Shown here: piece after piece, positions 32,301-44,493 of the stretch | How the letters are laid out: each line of letters starts with the position of its first letter | Position numbering within the stretch: the first letter of the stretch is position 1 | Assembly: GCA_900073065.1 (NCBI GenBank) | Contig: FJOG01000018.1 | Coordinates: 175,545 to 239,544 of the forward strand | DNA length: 64,000 nucleotides | Source of the DNA: Phialocephala subalpina | Taxonomy: Eukaryota > Ascomycota > Leotiomycetes > Helotiales > Mollisiaceae | Direction of reading: 5' to 3' | The notes under the pieces: model-generated | Told to the model about the DNA's origin: nothing | Seen by the model: only the letters and a program-made list of their open reading frames with translations | Databases searched by the model: none | Translations under genes and position numbers: made by a program

Positions 32301-35300
32301 CGCCTTCACTTCTTCTAGCCCAGACATGGCCATGATTTCATCGATGGCTGAATTGACAGCGTTGAGTTGATCCTTCTGTCGTTGCCATTCAGTCTTCGAT
32401 GGGGATGCGTTGTGGTCTACAATAGTGTTGATATGCTGTCGGACCAAAGCACGACTCTGTGGGGTCGATCTTGGAGCCACAGACTGCTTCGATTCATGTT
32501 GAGCACGAGGGGTTTTAGAAGCAGTGGTATTCGTCGACTCCTCTTTGGGGCTAGATATCTTAGGCGGAGCGGTGATGATGGGGGCAGCGGCGGCTCTCTT
32601 GGCTCGTTCATTGGCATTAGCAAGGTCCTGGGCCTTTTGTGCAATGATAGCCGCACGCTCTGCCTGGAGTCGTTGACGCTTGGCACCCTCTACAAGACTT
32701 TGGATCTTCTCGTCAATTTTCGTAACGGCTTCCTGATGCTTGCGAGCATCTTCGTCGCGCTTGGCTTGCTCTTCGGCTGCTCTTTGTGCCTTTCTCTCGG
32801 CGTTTTTACGCTCTCGTTCGCAAGCATGGCAGCTCTTTGGTTTCCCTTCGAAGCAGAGCCAGTGGATTTTGTGCTTTTGGGTGCACCGTTTTTGCTCTGG
32901 TGCACGACACTGGATCTTCGAGTGGTCCACGATCTGATGACAGCTGCTAGGGCATTTGTGTTTTCCACAAGACAGGAGCACACTACTATAGAGAGCAGGT
33001 CAGCAATAAGTCACAGTAACTGTGGAAATCCCGCGATGGACCTACCAGGGTTCTGTACAGCCTCCATCTGGACATCGCAGATCAAAGTCCTCAGGCAAAC
33101 TCAGTCGGGCTTTTCGGTCGGGGTGCTTTTCACACTTGATAGGGAAACCATCGTAGATGTGCCCCTTTTCTTGCATCAAGCGAAAAGCCTTCCTCCATAA
33201 TTCATGTCCCTTTCTAGCGTTTTCGAAGGTCTCGACATTACCGATCATGATGAGTGCATTCCGTGATCGAGAGAGCAAGACGTTTAAACGTTCAGGAGCA
33301 GACATGAAGCCGATGTCCCCAGAGTTATTGCTCCTAGTTAGCGACACGAGTACAATATCGCTCTCTTCACCTTGGTAATTGTCTGAAAACACAATATTGA
33401 TTAGTATATGCTGGACATTTTCAGGGTCTGTATCATCCAGAAGGATTTGACGTACATACCTATCGTAGACAACCGAAGTGGTGGTTTCGAGTTTCTGGGC
33501 CCTGTATCGGTCAACAAGCCAGCTTTGATGAGATCAAGCTTATCAAGGTCGTTGAGAATTGGATCATTGTCGTCAGCAAGCTTGTCCCGAAGTAATCTCA
33601 ATTGCCCAAGGTACGGAGTCAACACCACCAGCTTATCCGACCCATATCCTTGCTGCGCCAGATATCGTACGCATTTGAGTATCATCTGCGCCTCGAAGTC
33701 ATTCTGTTTTGTTGAACTTCTTGAATCTCTGAGCTCCTTCTCCTTCAACTCGACCTCCAGATTGGTGTGATGGAGGAATATGACGTTGTCCGTGAAGCCT
33801 CGCAGATCTGGGCGATTTCGTGTAGAGGGGGGCATCTTGGAGATTGGGGTACGTCAGTTGTCGAATCAGGTATGAGATCTCTGGTCGCATTCGATGGAGA
33901 GTTACATGGGGAAATCCACGGAGTATCAGCCTCTCGGAAAGTGATCGATTGAGGTCGAAACCATCCCCCTGCTCCACCTGCAACGGGAAAGAGCATTTCG
34001 GCCGCAGTTGCTGGTGGTCCCCAATAAGAATGAGTTGCTGTGTCCGTGGTCCAAGAGCAGTCAATATGTGCGACTCGAGAATTTCGCCAGCTTCTTCCAC
34101 GAGGACTAGACGGATTGTCAGCAATCAAAGTTCCAAATGCTACCAGATTCAAGAGCCAATCAGGGTCACTTACCAATGCCTGGAGATGATGCCTGTATGG
34201 CTGCGAAGTATGAAGCGGCACCGTTGGTTGTACAACCTATGACGCGCTTTGTCTTGATTAAATTTGCGTCTCGCTCGGCCAGAATGCGACTCAGTTCCGT
34301 TTGGTCTGCATTGAAGGCTCGTCCACTTTGGCAGATAGCATCGATGAGATCGCCGAGGATTTCCTGGCGCCATCTTTGCATACACGCCTCACGCATTGGC
34401 GGAAGCATGCTCCATATTGGCAAACCGTCCTCTTGTTGCATATCTCGAAAAGCACCAGCATCCTGCACACCTCTGATCCACCGATCAAGCAAATAGTAAC
34501 AATCGACGTTCTTGCCACGCCTTCCAACACGCCTCATATCTTCTTCACTTTCATCAGGTACAATGAAAGTCTCGAAGAATGGCAGGGCTTCGGCGGCAAA
34601 TTCGAGATATTCCATGATCTGTTTCTTGGTAATGTTTGCGGAGTGATACATGCTGAATGCATCCGTAAGTCGTTTCTCGTGTTCACCGAGCTTCAGCTTC
34701 AATCGACTGATTTCTGCCCACTGTGTTTGTTTCAACTTGCCAGGAGGTTGATCTCTGAGCCTGAGAGGTCTCGTTTGGTCTGTGCCTTGGGCTCCAAGTC
34801 GTATCATATCTGAGGGTGGTATTCCGACCTTTATGAGATCTTCGTGGAACTGGTCCAGAGCATGATTGGTGAAGCACATGACCAGAATCACAGCATTGGT
34901 AGCATCGTAGAGAACTTTGCCAGCTAAAGCTCCCAGGAAAGTTTTTCCAGTCCCTAAGTCTGTTAGATTTTGTTCGAAAAGTGTGGGATGAGAGGAATAC
35001 CTGGGGGGCCCTGAACTAGTCTGACTCGCTGAGAGAGGCAGGAAAAAAGAGAAGCCAACTGAGACTCGTCCAAAACAACGCTGTCGTTAGTGCCCAACAG
35101 ACTCTTAAGGTCTTTTCAAGTCGAGCCTTCAAGTCCTTGCAGAATTCCGAAAGGTCGGAACAAAGAGTCCTCAATGATATTGCTAGCCTGCCAATTGACA
35201 AGCTCGTCTTCGAGGGGCAGATTGATTATTTCTTGGAGCCGTCGAAGGAACGGCTCAAAGGCAAATATGGCTGAGTCTAGTTGAACGAGCTTAATGTTGG

Positions 35301-36484
35301 ATGCGCCTTTTGCCTTGAATAAGGTGGAAGAAAGAGTTGCGTCGTCCGTGAACTGTATAACGATAGAGGATGGGGTTCTTGACAGCTGAGCCTCGTCACG
35401 CTAGATGGTCGGGAAAGCTGCTGGGTCATTGTCAATCATCAGACAGCATATGTTTCCGTGGCGAAGAATATGGCGATTGTTTTTGAGAAATTCTACCCTC
35501 TTGTCCGTGTTGGTAAATTTCCGCAGCTGTGGCAGGAGCTCGTCCCATTCCAATCGGACACCCCAGGGCTGAGAATTGCGTACAGTATCCATTTGGACTC
35601 CGCTGAACCTCAGATTGTCGATGATGGTCCCCTTATGATAGCCAGGTTTATGGCCTTGCAGCACCGTCAACTCATCTCGTATCTCTCCTACCATGTCTTC
35701 TCGCAGAAGTCGGAATTGATTGTCAACGTGCATCGTGCTGCGGGACGAAAGGTGTTCGGGATCATCGAGGAAATCTGCCGTTCGAAAGAATGAGCGCTCT
35801 CGAGACAATAATTCATCTGCCGTTGGCATAATGGAGATTTATCTGTAGTCGGTATGATCGTTGTCGTGTCTGCCACCTGGTCGAGAATCGGCACCAACCA
35901 GATTTTGAGTAGGGTCCAGTGGCAGAGAATGTTTGATCTTGTGTCCAAGGATTCGTACTTTGCCGTCTAGGATGTCTGGTGCTCTTGCTAGCTGAGGAGG
36001 CACTGGAGGCCACTCTCCTGGAAGGGAGATCAACTGCAGAAGCAGCCAAGCATAAGAACCGAATGCTGCATCGCCAAGTGACCCTTCTCGGAAGGCTTTT
36101 GTGAAGCATCCCAGAAATAAGGTGGCTCGACAAGGCGAAGAAGAATCTTGGAAAGAACCGAACCCGAATCAATAGTTCTCAATGACTCTTCCTGCAGATA
36201 AAGAAGCAATTTCGTAGCATGATTATTCAAGAACGAGATAGATGTATCGAAGCGAACGGATGTTTGGAGAGCACTGAGACCAGATTTACTCGATAGGATC
36301 TTTGAGACACAAGCTGCTGGATCGGCTGCAAGCAAATCGCTTCGATAAAGAGCCGACCAGTGTTGGAAGTACTGACTGGTTTTCGTTCATGAATCACGTC
36401 GCTGAAAAATCGGGACAATCTAGTAAGACGAAGGTCCTCCGCACCTGGAGTTGACATTGCTGTTGTTGCCAGCCGTTGAGGCAA
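29394..36484 (-). pseudogene. Damaged gene for a giant ZNFX1-like SF1 helicase plus AAA+ ATPase
   Basis: The minus strand encodes a fungal NFX1-type zinc-finger helicase relative. Order: an N-terminal region (FIEAIC, PGGRHDND); an SF1/UPF1-like helicase with QGPPG-TGKTF split by an intron, DEAG-like VEEAGEI, GDHQQLRP, HRMRPEIS, VLTPYLGQL and DNYQGEESDIV; a short zinc-finger part (CSSxxLSCGKHKCPSSC); a long coiled coil; AAA+ modules with GNPGTGKTT, VYFIDEAYQL, VLIIDEAYSL, GPPGTGKTTT and VLFIDEAYRL; a second coiled coil; and a C-terminus ending IKQAKGYRCAGGSHFVS. Seven or more introns keep frame. Lesions: TAA at 35839-35841, TAG at 35401-35403, TGA at 35116-35118, frame changes near 36315, 36080 and 33820, and an internal deletion at about 31915. 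The TAA at 29844 may lie in an intron. The helicase family functions in RNA surveillance or silencing in animals; the fungal role is not established. Confidence 0.75.
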
Positions 36485-37104
36485 AGGGGTCTTGACCGTC
36501 GTAAAAGAAGAGAACAGGTCTGAGTCACAGAGGTATCTTAGTAATTACGTGTGTATCCATCTAGAGTGCAAATTGAAGAGCGAGTTGCAGAATAATTTAA
36601 AGGAATTTGGGTGATATCTCACGTCTGTATATGTCAAGTTCTGAAAGAAATCAATGGGCTGGTTCGTTTGTCTTTCAGACACGAAGGCCGCAGAAGATGC
36701 TTGTCTCTTCAATCTGAGAGACTACCTCAACAAAGGCTCGAGACAGAATCTTGACCAAGGCGCTGCGATATCTCAGGTTGCTTTTCTGGGGATGCTAGAA
36801 GACTCTGTAAAGTGGTCGTTTCTGTTTGCTCTCTCAGCCTTGGCTGCCTAATGACTCCGGCAACGCATGACTCTATGGAACTCGAATATCACTGGCAGCC
36901 CGCATGCTGTGAAACGATAGTATTCTTTCGAGGCTCTCAATGTTGGTGGCTGCCACTGGCTGCCACTCGACCCCTCCATCATGCAAGAGGATCAAAGAAG
37001 AAGAATCTACAGGTTGTTTGAGCTCCTAATAAGAAGGGGGATGGAGCTCGCTGAAAGTGTGATCGTAGCCTCATGCTCATACTGTATCATTGTTGATTTT
37101 GGTG
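36485..37104. promoter_or_regulatory. Divergent interval upstream of helicase locus and the 37105 gene
   Basis: About 620 bases lie between two divergent starts. A near-duplicated phrase, ggctgccactggctgccact, occurs around 36948-36968. No TATA box is convincing and no other feature is seen. Confidence 0.35.
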
Positions 37105-38482
37105 ATGTCTTCGAATTCACAAGATGCTCGTCCAAACAGGCGTGGCGGCCGTGGCTTCGCGAGAGGAGGCTGGCGCGGGCGCGGTTCTTCACACACGTCA
37201 ACAACTCCACAACAACAACCGCGAGCAAACGAACCCTTCGGACCTCGAATCGATTCATTCAATGCCAAAACGCTGCTCGTCGAAAAAGAGTCCCCAGGGA
37301 TTAAAGATGTCAAATACGTGGGATCTTACAACTGGTTGAACACGAACGCCCCTGTCATTCTGGTGCCAGGTCAGTAATGTCGTTTTTTTGTCGTTGCCTA
37401 CTCCCACGGGCAAAAAAAAGGCTTGAAGTTCTCGCAGATGCATATAGAGCACAATCTACCTCACTCACTTCCCTACAATGCTCCGTTCTATGCTAACTGC
37501 AATTTTGCCAGGCTCCCCACCAGCATGGACACCGCCAGCACAAGATGTCAAGCTCAACCGCGATAGAGGAGCTGTATACCGAGATACCAATGCGGCTCGA
37601 TATGCTAGCTACCCTATGGAGCCTGCCGTTCGAGCAGTGCTAGCTATGCAATCACAGTCCGAACTGCCATCTGTCGATATATTTGGCTGTGGAAGCACGA
37701 TTGGAAGCCTGTTGCGATGTGCTCGCTCTGAGTCCATGCCTTTTCGATTCGACATCGATGTCATTGGAAACACAGTCTTCATGGTCCGTAGAGGGGAGTC
37801 GCCAACAGAGATGATCACAGATCTCCAGGGATACGGCCAGACATTTCCAGAGACATACACTACTTGGGATGCGGATGTACGGAACTCTTGCTCTCATCAA
37901 CGTATCATTAGCTATGACTTTGGTGGGATGCAATTCCTCGTTCGTTCGGAGACAGATGGGTATATCAGAACCTCAACCGCAGAGCCCACTTCATCGACAG
38001 AATCAGGGGATGATGTCTCGATCGATACGGTGTTGAATACAATGGGCAATGATGTTCGCCAATCACAAGAAGGAACAACCCTCGAGGTTAGGGCACAAGG
38101 CACTCCCATACCACAAGATCAAATCTTCGACATCAAAACTCGTGCGAGCTACAAGCAATTCGACATGGAGGACATCCTTCCGCGGCTTTGGGTCAACCAA
38201 ACTCCGAATTTCTTGCTAGCGTATCACGAATTTGGATTGTTCAACAAGCCCAAGGTCACTTCGGTTCAGTGTGAAGTTCTGAAATGGCAGAAAGACAACT
38301 CCAGCCTTCTGGCTCGTTTCCATGCCCTGATTAAGCGAATTATGGATGTTGTCAGAGACTCAGATGGCCAACAGTTCGAGATCAGCTGGGACGGGCAGGG
38401 TCCTCTTTGCATCACAAAGCAAATTGCGACAGGAAGAATGGCTCTTCCGACGGACCTCTCGACACTCTGGGAGGCCCTATGA
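37105..38482 (+). CDS. Conserved fungal protein (often mislabelled geranylgeranyl pyrophosphate synthetase)
   Basis: Exons 37105-37369 and 37512-38482 join in phase to 411 residues. The N-terminus is an Arg/Gly-rich tract (RRGGRGFARGGWRGRG) typical of RNA-binding tails. The conserved body has KYVGSYNWL, ILVPGSPPAW, RDTNAARYASYPMEP, DIFGCGSTIGSLLR, GYGQTFPETYTTWD and SHQRIISYDFGG. I recognise this set from filamentous-fungal proteins that databases often label geranylgeranyl pyrophosphate synthetase. None of the DDxxD prenyl-synthase motifs is present, so I do not support that label. The RGG tract hints at an RNA-related role, which is inference. Confidence 0.85.
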
Positions 38483-39501
38483 TGAGACACTAAGATGTTT
38501 CCTTACATGTTTTTGCCAATCGCACGCGTACCACATATTACACTTCGTTTATCTTGATTTTAATTCTAATAATAGAACTCGTCCTAAGTGTATGATCTTC
38601 CGTGCTGGAACGTGCCGAGAAGTATATCGGCTGATTTTCAGAGGACTGGTTCATCGCTTCTCCCCTCATGACCCAGTAAGGTTTCCCCAGATCATTGTCA
38701 TCCCGTTACGACCTTGGCATTCTAGCCGAACAGCATACTATTTCATTCAGCCTCAATTACCCTCATATAAGTAAACAACCACCTCGCTATTTTTGTATCA
38801 ATATAAATGAACCAGTTTTCCAAATGACAGAGTTCAATTTCGGTCAAATCCAAGGTGGATCTGGGCCGCAGAAGTACGATGCATGTCACGGCATGCCCGC
38901 ACTCCACTGACTTTCTGTCCGCTTTGGGATTTGGTAAATTGAGTTCTCGATGATCTCTTTCTTCCTCAGTTTGTCAAAATAAGCTTAACCTTGAACTTTG
39001 AGAAGACGATATCAGTCTACCTTTGATGCAAGAGCATTTCTATTGTCCAAAATACGTCGGCCAGTCACTACTATCAGTTTGCAAGTCGCTTACCCTCTTT
39101 CATATCATTCATCTCTAAGCCGATCAACAACATCCAACCATCTCATGAGCAGCAAGCTATTAATAACTTGAAGCGGAAGGAGAAACCAATATCCAAGCCG
39201 ATACTACACGCCACGTTTGTACCCATGGCTAGAAACAAGCTTTTTGGCGGCAAGGAGATCCGATCTGGTGACGGATGACCCCGAATTCTTCACTACTGAG
39301 TCTGGAACGATGACCAGATAACGCCCCGACTGCTGCAGTTAGGTCTAGTCGTCTCTGTTAATCTGCTTTAGGCTGGGACTGAGCACCACTGGACTAGCTG
39401 CCTATATTGATGCTGCCCATGGATGCGGGGCAGGTGCTTAGCCCATGTTCAAAGCGAACAGCTATCACCTCACACATCAATACATGCTTAATCTCCAGAT
39501 A
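38483..39501. other. Gene-free interval
   Basis: About 1 kb without a recognisable gene, RNA or repeat between the 37105 gene and the promoter of the secreted protein gene at 39602. Confidence 0.5.
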
Positions 39502-39502
39502 G

Positions 39503-39508
39503 TATATA
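39503..39508 (+). promoter_or_regulatory. TATA box of the DUF4360-like gene
   Basis: TATATA stands 94 bases upstream of the ATG at 39602, in the usual window for fungal TATA-type promoters. Position is the only evidence. Confidence 0.45.
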
Positions 39509-39601
39509 GTCAAGGACATGGAACCCTTAAAATCACTTGCCACTCCAGATCAAATCACAGCTTCACACCAAAGCAGAAAAGACATCCATACTTCTAACAC
39601 T

Positions 39602-40354
39602 ATGTTGTCAACGCTCATAACCTTCTCCTTGGCTCTTGTAGCATTTGCTGCACCCGCACCAACCTCCCCCTCGCCACCTCCGGGCCAAGTCTCAATCACA
39701 GGGATCTCCTACGGAGGCACTGGATGTCCTCAAGGTTCCGTCGGGTCCTTCATCTCAGGCGACAAGCAAACGTCTGTTCCCCATCCGACAATCATATACC
39801 AAAGTCACTACTTACCCGGTCTCATAGATTCACTCTGATCTTCGACAATTATGTTGCCTCGATCGGTCCCGGTGTTGCAGTCACCGAGAACCGCAAGAAC
39901 TGTCAGATCAACCTCGACCTCGCCTATCCCTCCGGCTTCCAATACAGCATCTTCAACACCGTCTACCGAGGCTATGTCGGAATCGATGCCGGTGTCACTG
40001 CGAGACAGCAATCTACTTTCTACTTCTCTGGCCGTAAGTCTTCCCTTTCTTCCCCCACTTTCCTATATTCCACTCGTCTACTCTCTCAAACTAACCCTAA
40101 CCCATCCAATAGAATCAGCACAATGCAGCACAGGCACCAACTTCAACGGTCCCAGATCCGGCGACTACTCAGTCACCGACTCCCTCACCCTCTCATCCAC
40201 CATCTGGTCTCCGTGCGGTGCTTCAACGGCGTTGAATATCAATTCTCAGGTGAGGCTTACGTCGAATAATAGTCAGGCTACGGGTCAGATCACGGATGAT
40301 TCGATTGATGGGAAGATTACTTTTGTTGTTGGTGTGCAGTGGCAGCAGTGCTAG
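39602..40354 (+). CDS. Small secreted protein, DUF4360-like
   Basis: Three exons (39602-39771, 39828-40033 and 40113-40354) give 205 residues. The ATG at 39602 begins a signal peptide (MLSTLITFSLALVAFAAPAP), so the upstream in-frame ATG at 39518 is unlikely. The mature part starts SITGISYGGTGCPQGS and has TLIFDNYVASIGPG, NCQINLDLAYPSGF and a final Cys-rich piece (AQCSTG, SPCGAS, WQQC). This pattern fits the DUF4360 family of secreted fungal and oomycete proteins of unknown activity. At least four cysteines are placed to form disulfides. A TATA box lies upstream. Secretion is well supported; function is unknown. Confidence 0.9.
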
Positions 40355-41127
40355 TTAGTTATGCGGTGGAAGAGAGACGGACGGAGGCGGGGAAGAGGAA
40401 GGCGGGTCGGCGGACGAACGATATGGGGACGGGAGGAGGAAGTTTTCTTCGTTGCTAGATTATTGGAGCGGGCATCTGTCGGACAAGGTCCAGAGCATGC
40501 GGTTTGGCGATGCATTATTGTTGTGGGAGTGTGTTTCTTGTGCATAGTTTTCGGTTTCGTATTTACCAAAAAACCAAAGACTCGTCGTGTGTCTTGGAAC
40601 CTCGTACAATCTGTGTTGATACTGTACCATCTTGTTGTAGCTGTTGTTATTACAGCAGGAATCACGTAGGCCTAAGCAAACCTTAACTCTCTCACTTGCT
40701 ACGAAACAAAGCTGGCGTCCGGGTTTGAATTGTTTTCGATTAAACCAAAATCTTGCAGGTGCAGGGTTATGGACGGGTAGATTGGGGGCCAAAAGCACGT
40801 TCATATTGGAAGCAAAGTATCTGAAGGTTCAATCATTTAATGGAAGAAGCGACATGAAGCAAGGCAATTTGGTGGGAGCCTAGCCATTCATGCTAGCTAA
40901 CCAAAGTGATGCATTTAGCGCAGCCACGCATGCTCACAGCCACTTCACAGCCCTACGTGCCAACTTTCTAACGTCGATTGAGCTTTTCCCTCGAAACCCT
41001 TCGCATGTTTTCTCAACAACCAGATTTCGAGAAGGACTGCTATGCTATCAGCACTTATGTTAAATACTTCGCAGGCATCTAGCGTCTCGTTTTCAATCTT
41101 GCTACTATCTTTGAGGCCGTTCTCACG
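40355..41127. other. Intergenic, 5' region of the NLR gene
   Basis: About 770 bases without a recognised gene; frames here are short and lack domains. Confidence 0.5.
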
Positions 41128-43985
41128 ATGCTTGACCCGTTGACCACCCTCAGCCTTGCGAGCTCGATCATCCAGATTGTCGACTGCAGCACGAAATTAA
41201 TCACAAATGGCATCGAGTTGTACAAGAAAGGCTCATTAAGTCTCAACGACGAGATTGAGCAAACTACAGATGACCTCAAAAGCCTCACGGAGGCTCTGAG
41301 CGCCATACCTCGACAGATCTCCCCCGCGGACCAGAATGTAAAGCCGCTATCCAATCAGGAAAGGAGCTTGCAGCAACTTGCAATATCTTGCAGCGAAGTC
41401 GGAGACGAATTGCTTGATGTACTCAAAAGGGCGAAAATGCAATCTCGCCAGAGTGGGTGGGAAAGCATGCGGAAGTCGTTTCGAAATGCCAACAATAAGA
41501 AGAAAATCAATGATCTTGAGATTCGTTTGAAGCGGCTGCAGGACCAGCTTAGTTTCCACTTGTTAGCTATCCTAAAGTATGTGATCCACCTACGACTTTT
41601 GCGGTGCGAAACTGACATCTTTTGAGGGACAAGAACTCGAGCGTCATTTCCAGGCTTGAGAACATCTCGGAGAATGGATCGAGTACGTCTACCAAAATCG
41701 GTCAGCTGAGAAATGACATTGTCGCTGCCCTCGAAGGTCAGAAGACGGCTCAAAACAAGTGCATGGACCCACTCGGTGGAATTGGGACGATGTGCCACGA
41801 CTTGGAGGAACAGGCGTACCTACAATCAAGGGCACAAAGGATCCTCGAAAGCCTACACTTCAAGGCCATTAAAGAACGGCAGGGGGACATCAAAGAAACC
41901 TATGCTCGAACGTTTGAATGGGTATTCTCAGATGTGGCAAGCGAGACAAGACCACGTTCTCCTTTCTCGAAATGGTTACAATCGAGCGACGGGATTTTCT
42001 GGATAGCTGGCAAAGCGGGCTCTGGAAAATCCACGCTGATGAAGTTCTTGTGTGATCACTCTGAGACCATACGGATGCTTGGCATCTGGGGCGGCGATGC
42101 CGAGGTCACAATTGCAAGCCATTTCTTCTGGAGTGCTGGAACCAAGATGCAAAAGTTGCAGGAAGGACTACTCCAAGCTCTCTTATACCAGATCTTCGGG
42201 CAGTGTCCGGACATTATTCAGGCTGTTTGTCCAGATAAATGGAAAGAAGCATCCCTGGATTCAGCTCTCCCGATCGATACATGGACTCGACAGGAGACTT
42301 TTGCTGCATTCGAAAAACTTGGGCATCCTAATGTTATGTCTCAAAAGTTTTGCTTCTTCGTGGATGGATTGGACGAATACGATGGCGAACATTCTGACCT
42401 CTTGCTAACACTTCAAACCCTGGCTAAGTCATCTAACATCAAGCTTTGTGTATCGAGCAGACCATGGAATGTATTCCTGGAATCATTTGAAGTTCATCCC
42501 AACCGCAAGATCGTGTTACAAGATTTCACGAAAGACGATATCAGGACTTTTGTTCGAGGTCATCTCGAAAAAAACGACCGCTTCTTGTCCCTCATGCAGC
42601 AGGACAATTGCTACATGGATCTGATTCATGCGATAGTCGAAAAAGCAGAAGGGGTATTTCTATGGGTCTACCTAGTTGTTCGCTCTCTTTTACGAGGCTT
42701 GACAGAGGAAGATGATATTGCTACGCTTCAACACCGGCTTCAAGAGTTCCCATCCGCTCTTGAAGACTACTTCAAAAAGGTCTTCGACAACGTGGAGCCT
42801 GTATACAGAAAAGAAACAGGACTTATATTGCAGATGATGAGCAGTTCGCCTTGGATATTTACAACCTTGGCTGTCTACTTCTTATTACAGGAGAACAACA
42901 TCTCTGAGGCTACAGGAGAGATTCAAACTACATACTTCACAGACGAAGAAATCGATTCAATTTCTGGAAGAATGCGAAAGCGTATCAATGCTCGATGTAA
43001 GGACCTAGTTGAGGTTGAAAGTCGCGGCTCAGAGACGCCCCGTCTTTTGAACTTGCCTCGGGTTTACTTCATCCACCGAACGGCGAAGGACTTCCTTCAG
43101 ACGAAACATATGCATAGTATGCTACAGTCTATGACCCCGCCTACATTCGATGTGTATCAGTCCATTCTGAGGGTTCATCTTGCCATACTAAAAGCTATTC
43201 CTACAGAAAACGATTTAAGATATGTAAATATGTTTCAAGGATACGTGGGACACTTATTCTGTGCCGCCAGAACGGTCGAAAGGATGAGGATGCAATCTGA
43301 AGTCGAAATACTTGACGAGGTTGAAACACTTCAGGCGACTTCCGAAAGCCTACAAAAACAGGGAAGCATAGTCGGACCATTTTACTGCGAAGTTATCAAT
43401 CACAGGCTTCACCTATATCTTACATACAAGCTAGATAATGACCCTCGATATCTCCAAGCCTCGATGAAATCAAAGCTCTTGATATTTGCGTTGAAGCAGG
43501 TCTTTTACAATGGCGAGCAAACGTTTGTCCAGAGACGAATTTCAGGGGAATGCATTGATCTCACAACAATCAAATTGATACTGGAAAGAGGTACCAGCCC
43601 AAATCAGCCAATACCAGCTACTCATGCGGACTCAAATCCATGCTGCACCATCTGGGAAGACTGTTTGCGATCCTGGGCTGGAGAGCGGAAATTGAGAAAA
43701 TTTCTCCCGGTTCAGAAGGAAATATTCGAAGCTACGTCACTACTCATTCGTTATGGCGCAGATCTCGATTTAACATTTGAGATGGAATTCAGGGTCTCAC
43801 TTGATACGACAAAAGATGAACCAAAGTTTTGGACTGTGGATAAGGTCATGGAGTCGGTTTTGAAACCAAGTGACTACGAAAAGATAAAAGTGTTACTAGC
43901 AGAGAAACGGGAAGCTTCTCGACGAGAGCGAGAGCCAGTCGGTGTACTGGCGAGGGTCTGGAAATTGGTGGGCTGGAATTCGTGA
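41128..43985 (+). CDS. NACHT-domain NLR-like protein
   Basis: Fungal NLRs are STAND ATPases used in non-self recognition and cell death. Exons 41128-41576 and 41627-43985 give 935 residues. The N-terminal 150 residues are helical and begin MLDPLTTLSLASSIIQIVD, the common fungal NLR N-terminal domain. The NACHT module has Walker A GKAGSGKST (about 278-286), Walker B CFFVDGLDEYDGE, and sensor 1 LCVSSRPWNVF. A winged-helix-like segment follows, with VYFIHRTAKDFL, which marks the DUF7791-type NLRs. The C-terminal 300 residues lack recognisable ankyrin, WD40 or TPR repeats, apart from one ankyrin-like piece (LLIRYGADLDLTF), so this is a repeat-poor or truncated sensor. The frame is intact. Confidence 0.92.
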
Positions 43986-44493
43986 GATGGCGGGAGAAAT
44001 TAGGTATCGATGCAATGTTCTACATCATCGAGAACTTTGAAGAAGGGAGATATGATTCTGTGGCAACAAACTTGAGACAAAGAATCGAGAATGAGCCACA
44101 TGTACAGTACAGCATTACATTTTCGAGGTTCTTCGAGTTGCGGACGAGAATCTTGAACATCGAAGGTTTCCGCCATTCAACCCGAAGCCTCAGGAAATCT
44201 CACATGAGATTGTCGAATGAGCGATTCCATTTCCGTCTTTGGACCTGAGCAATTGCTGCTGTAACCTGAGCTGTGTCCTGAGCCCATGAGCGTGCTGCTA
44301 GGTCAACCGGAACCTGCTCAGGGGATCCTTTTCTGACACCCTAAGATTCGGGTATTATACTATTATTTCCACGTCCGTCTATGAAAAAACTTTGATACCT
44401 GCTATCCGAAATACAATCACTTCTTTAAACCTATCAAGATATCTTAACAGTATCCGTTCTCTTGCATGCATCAACTCACCACATTCCCCTTCC
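43986..44493. other. Intergenic between convergent genes
   Basis: About 500 bases between the NLR stop and the GNAT stop. A short frame at 43982-44248 overlaps the NLR stop codon but has no domain. Confidence 0.4.

Noticed and set aside
32367..33200. 277-codon plus-strand open frame
   Set aside because: It lies antisense to the coiled-coil and zinc-finger part of the helicase/AAA+ locus, has no domain, and is explained by codon bias on the other strand.
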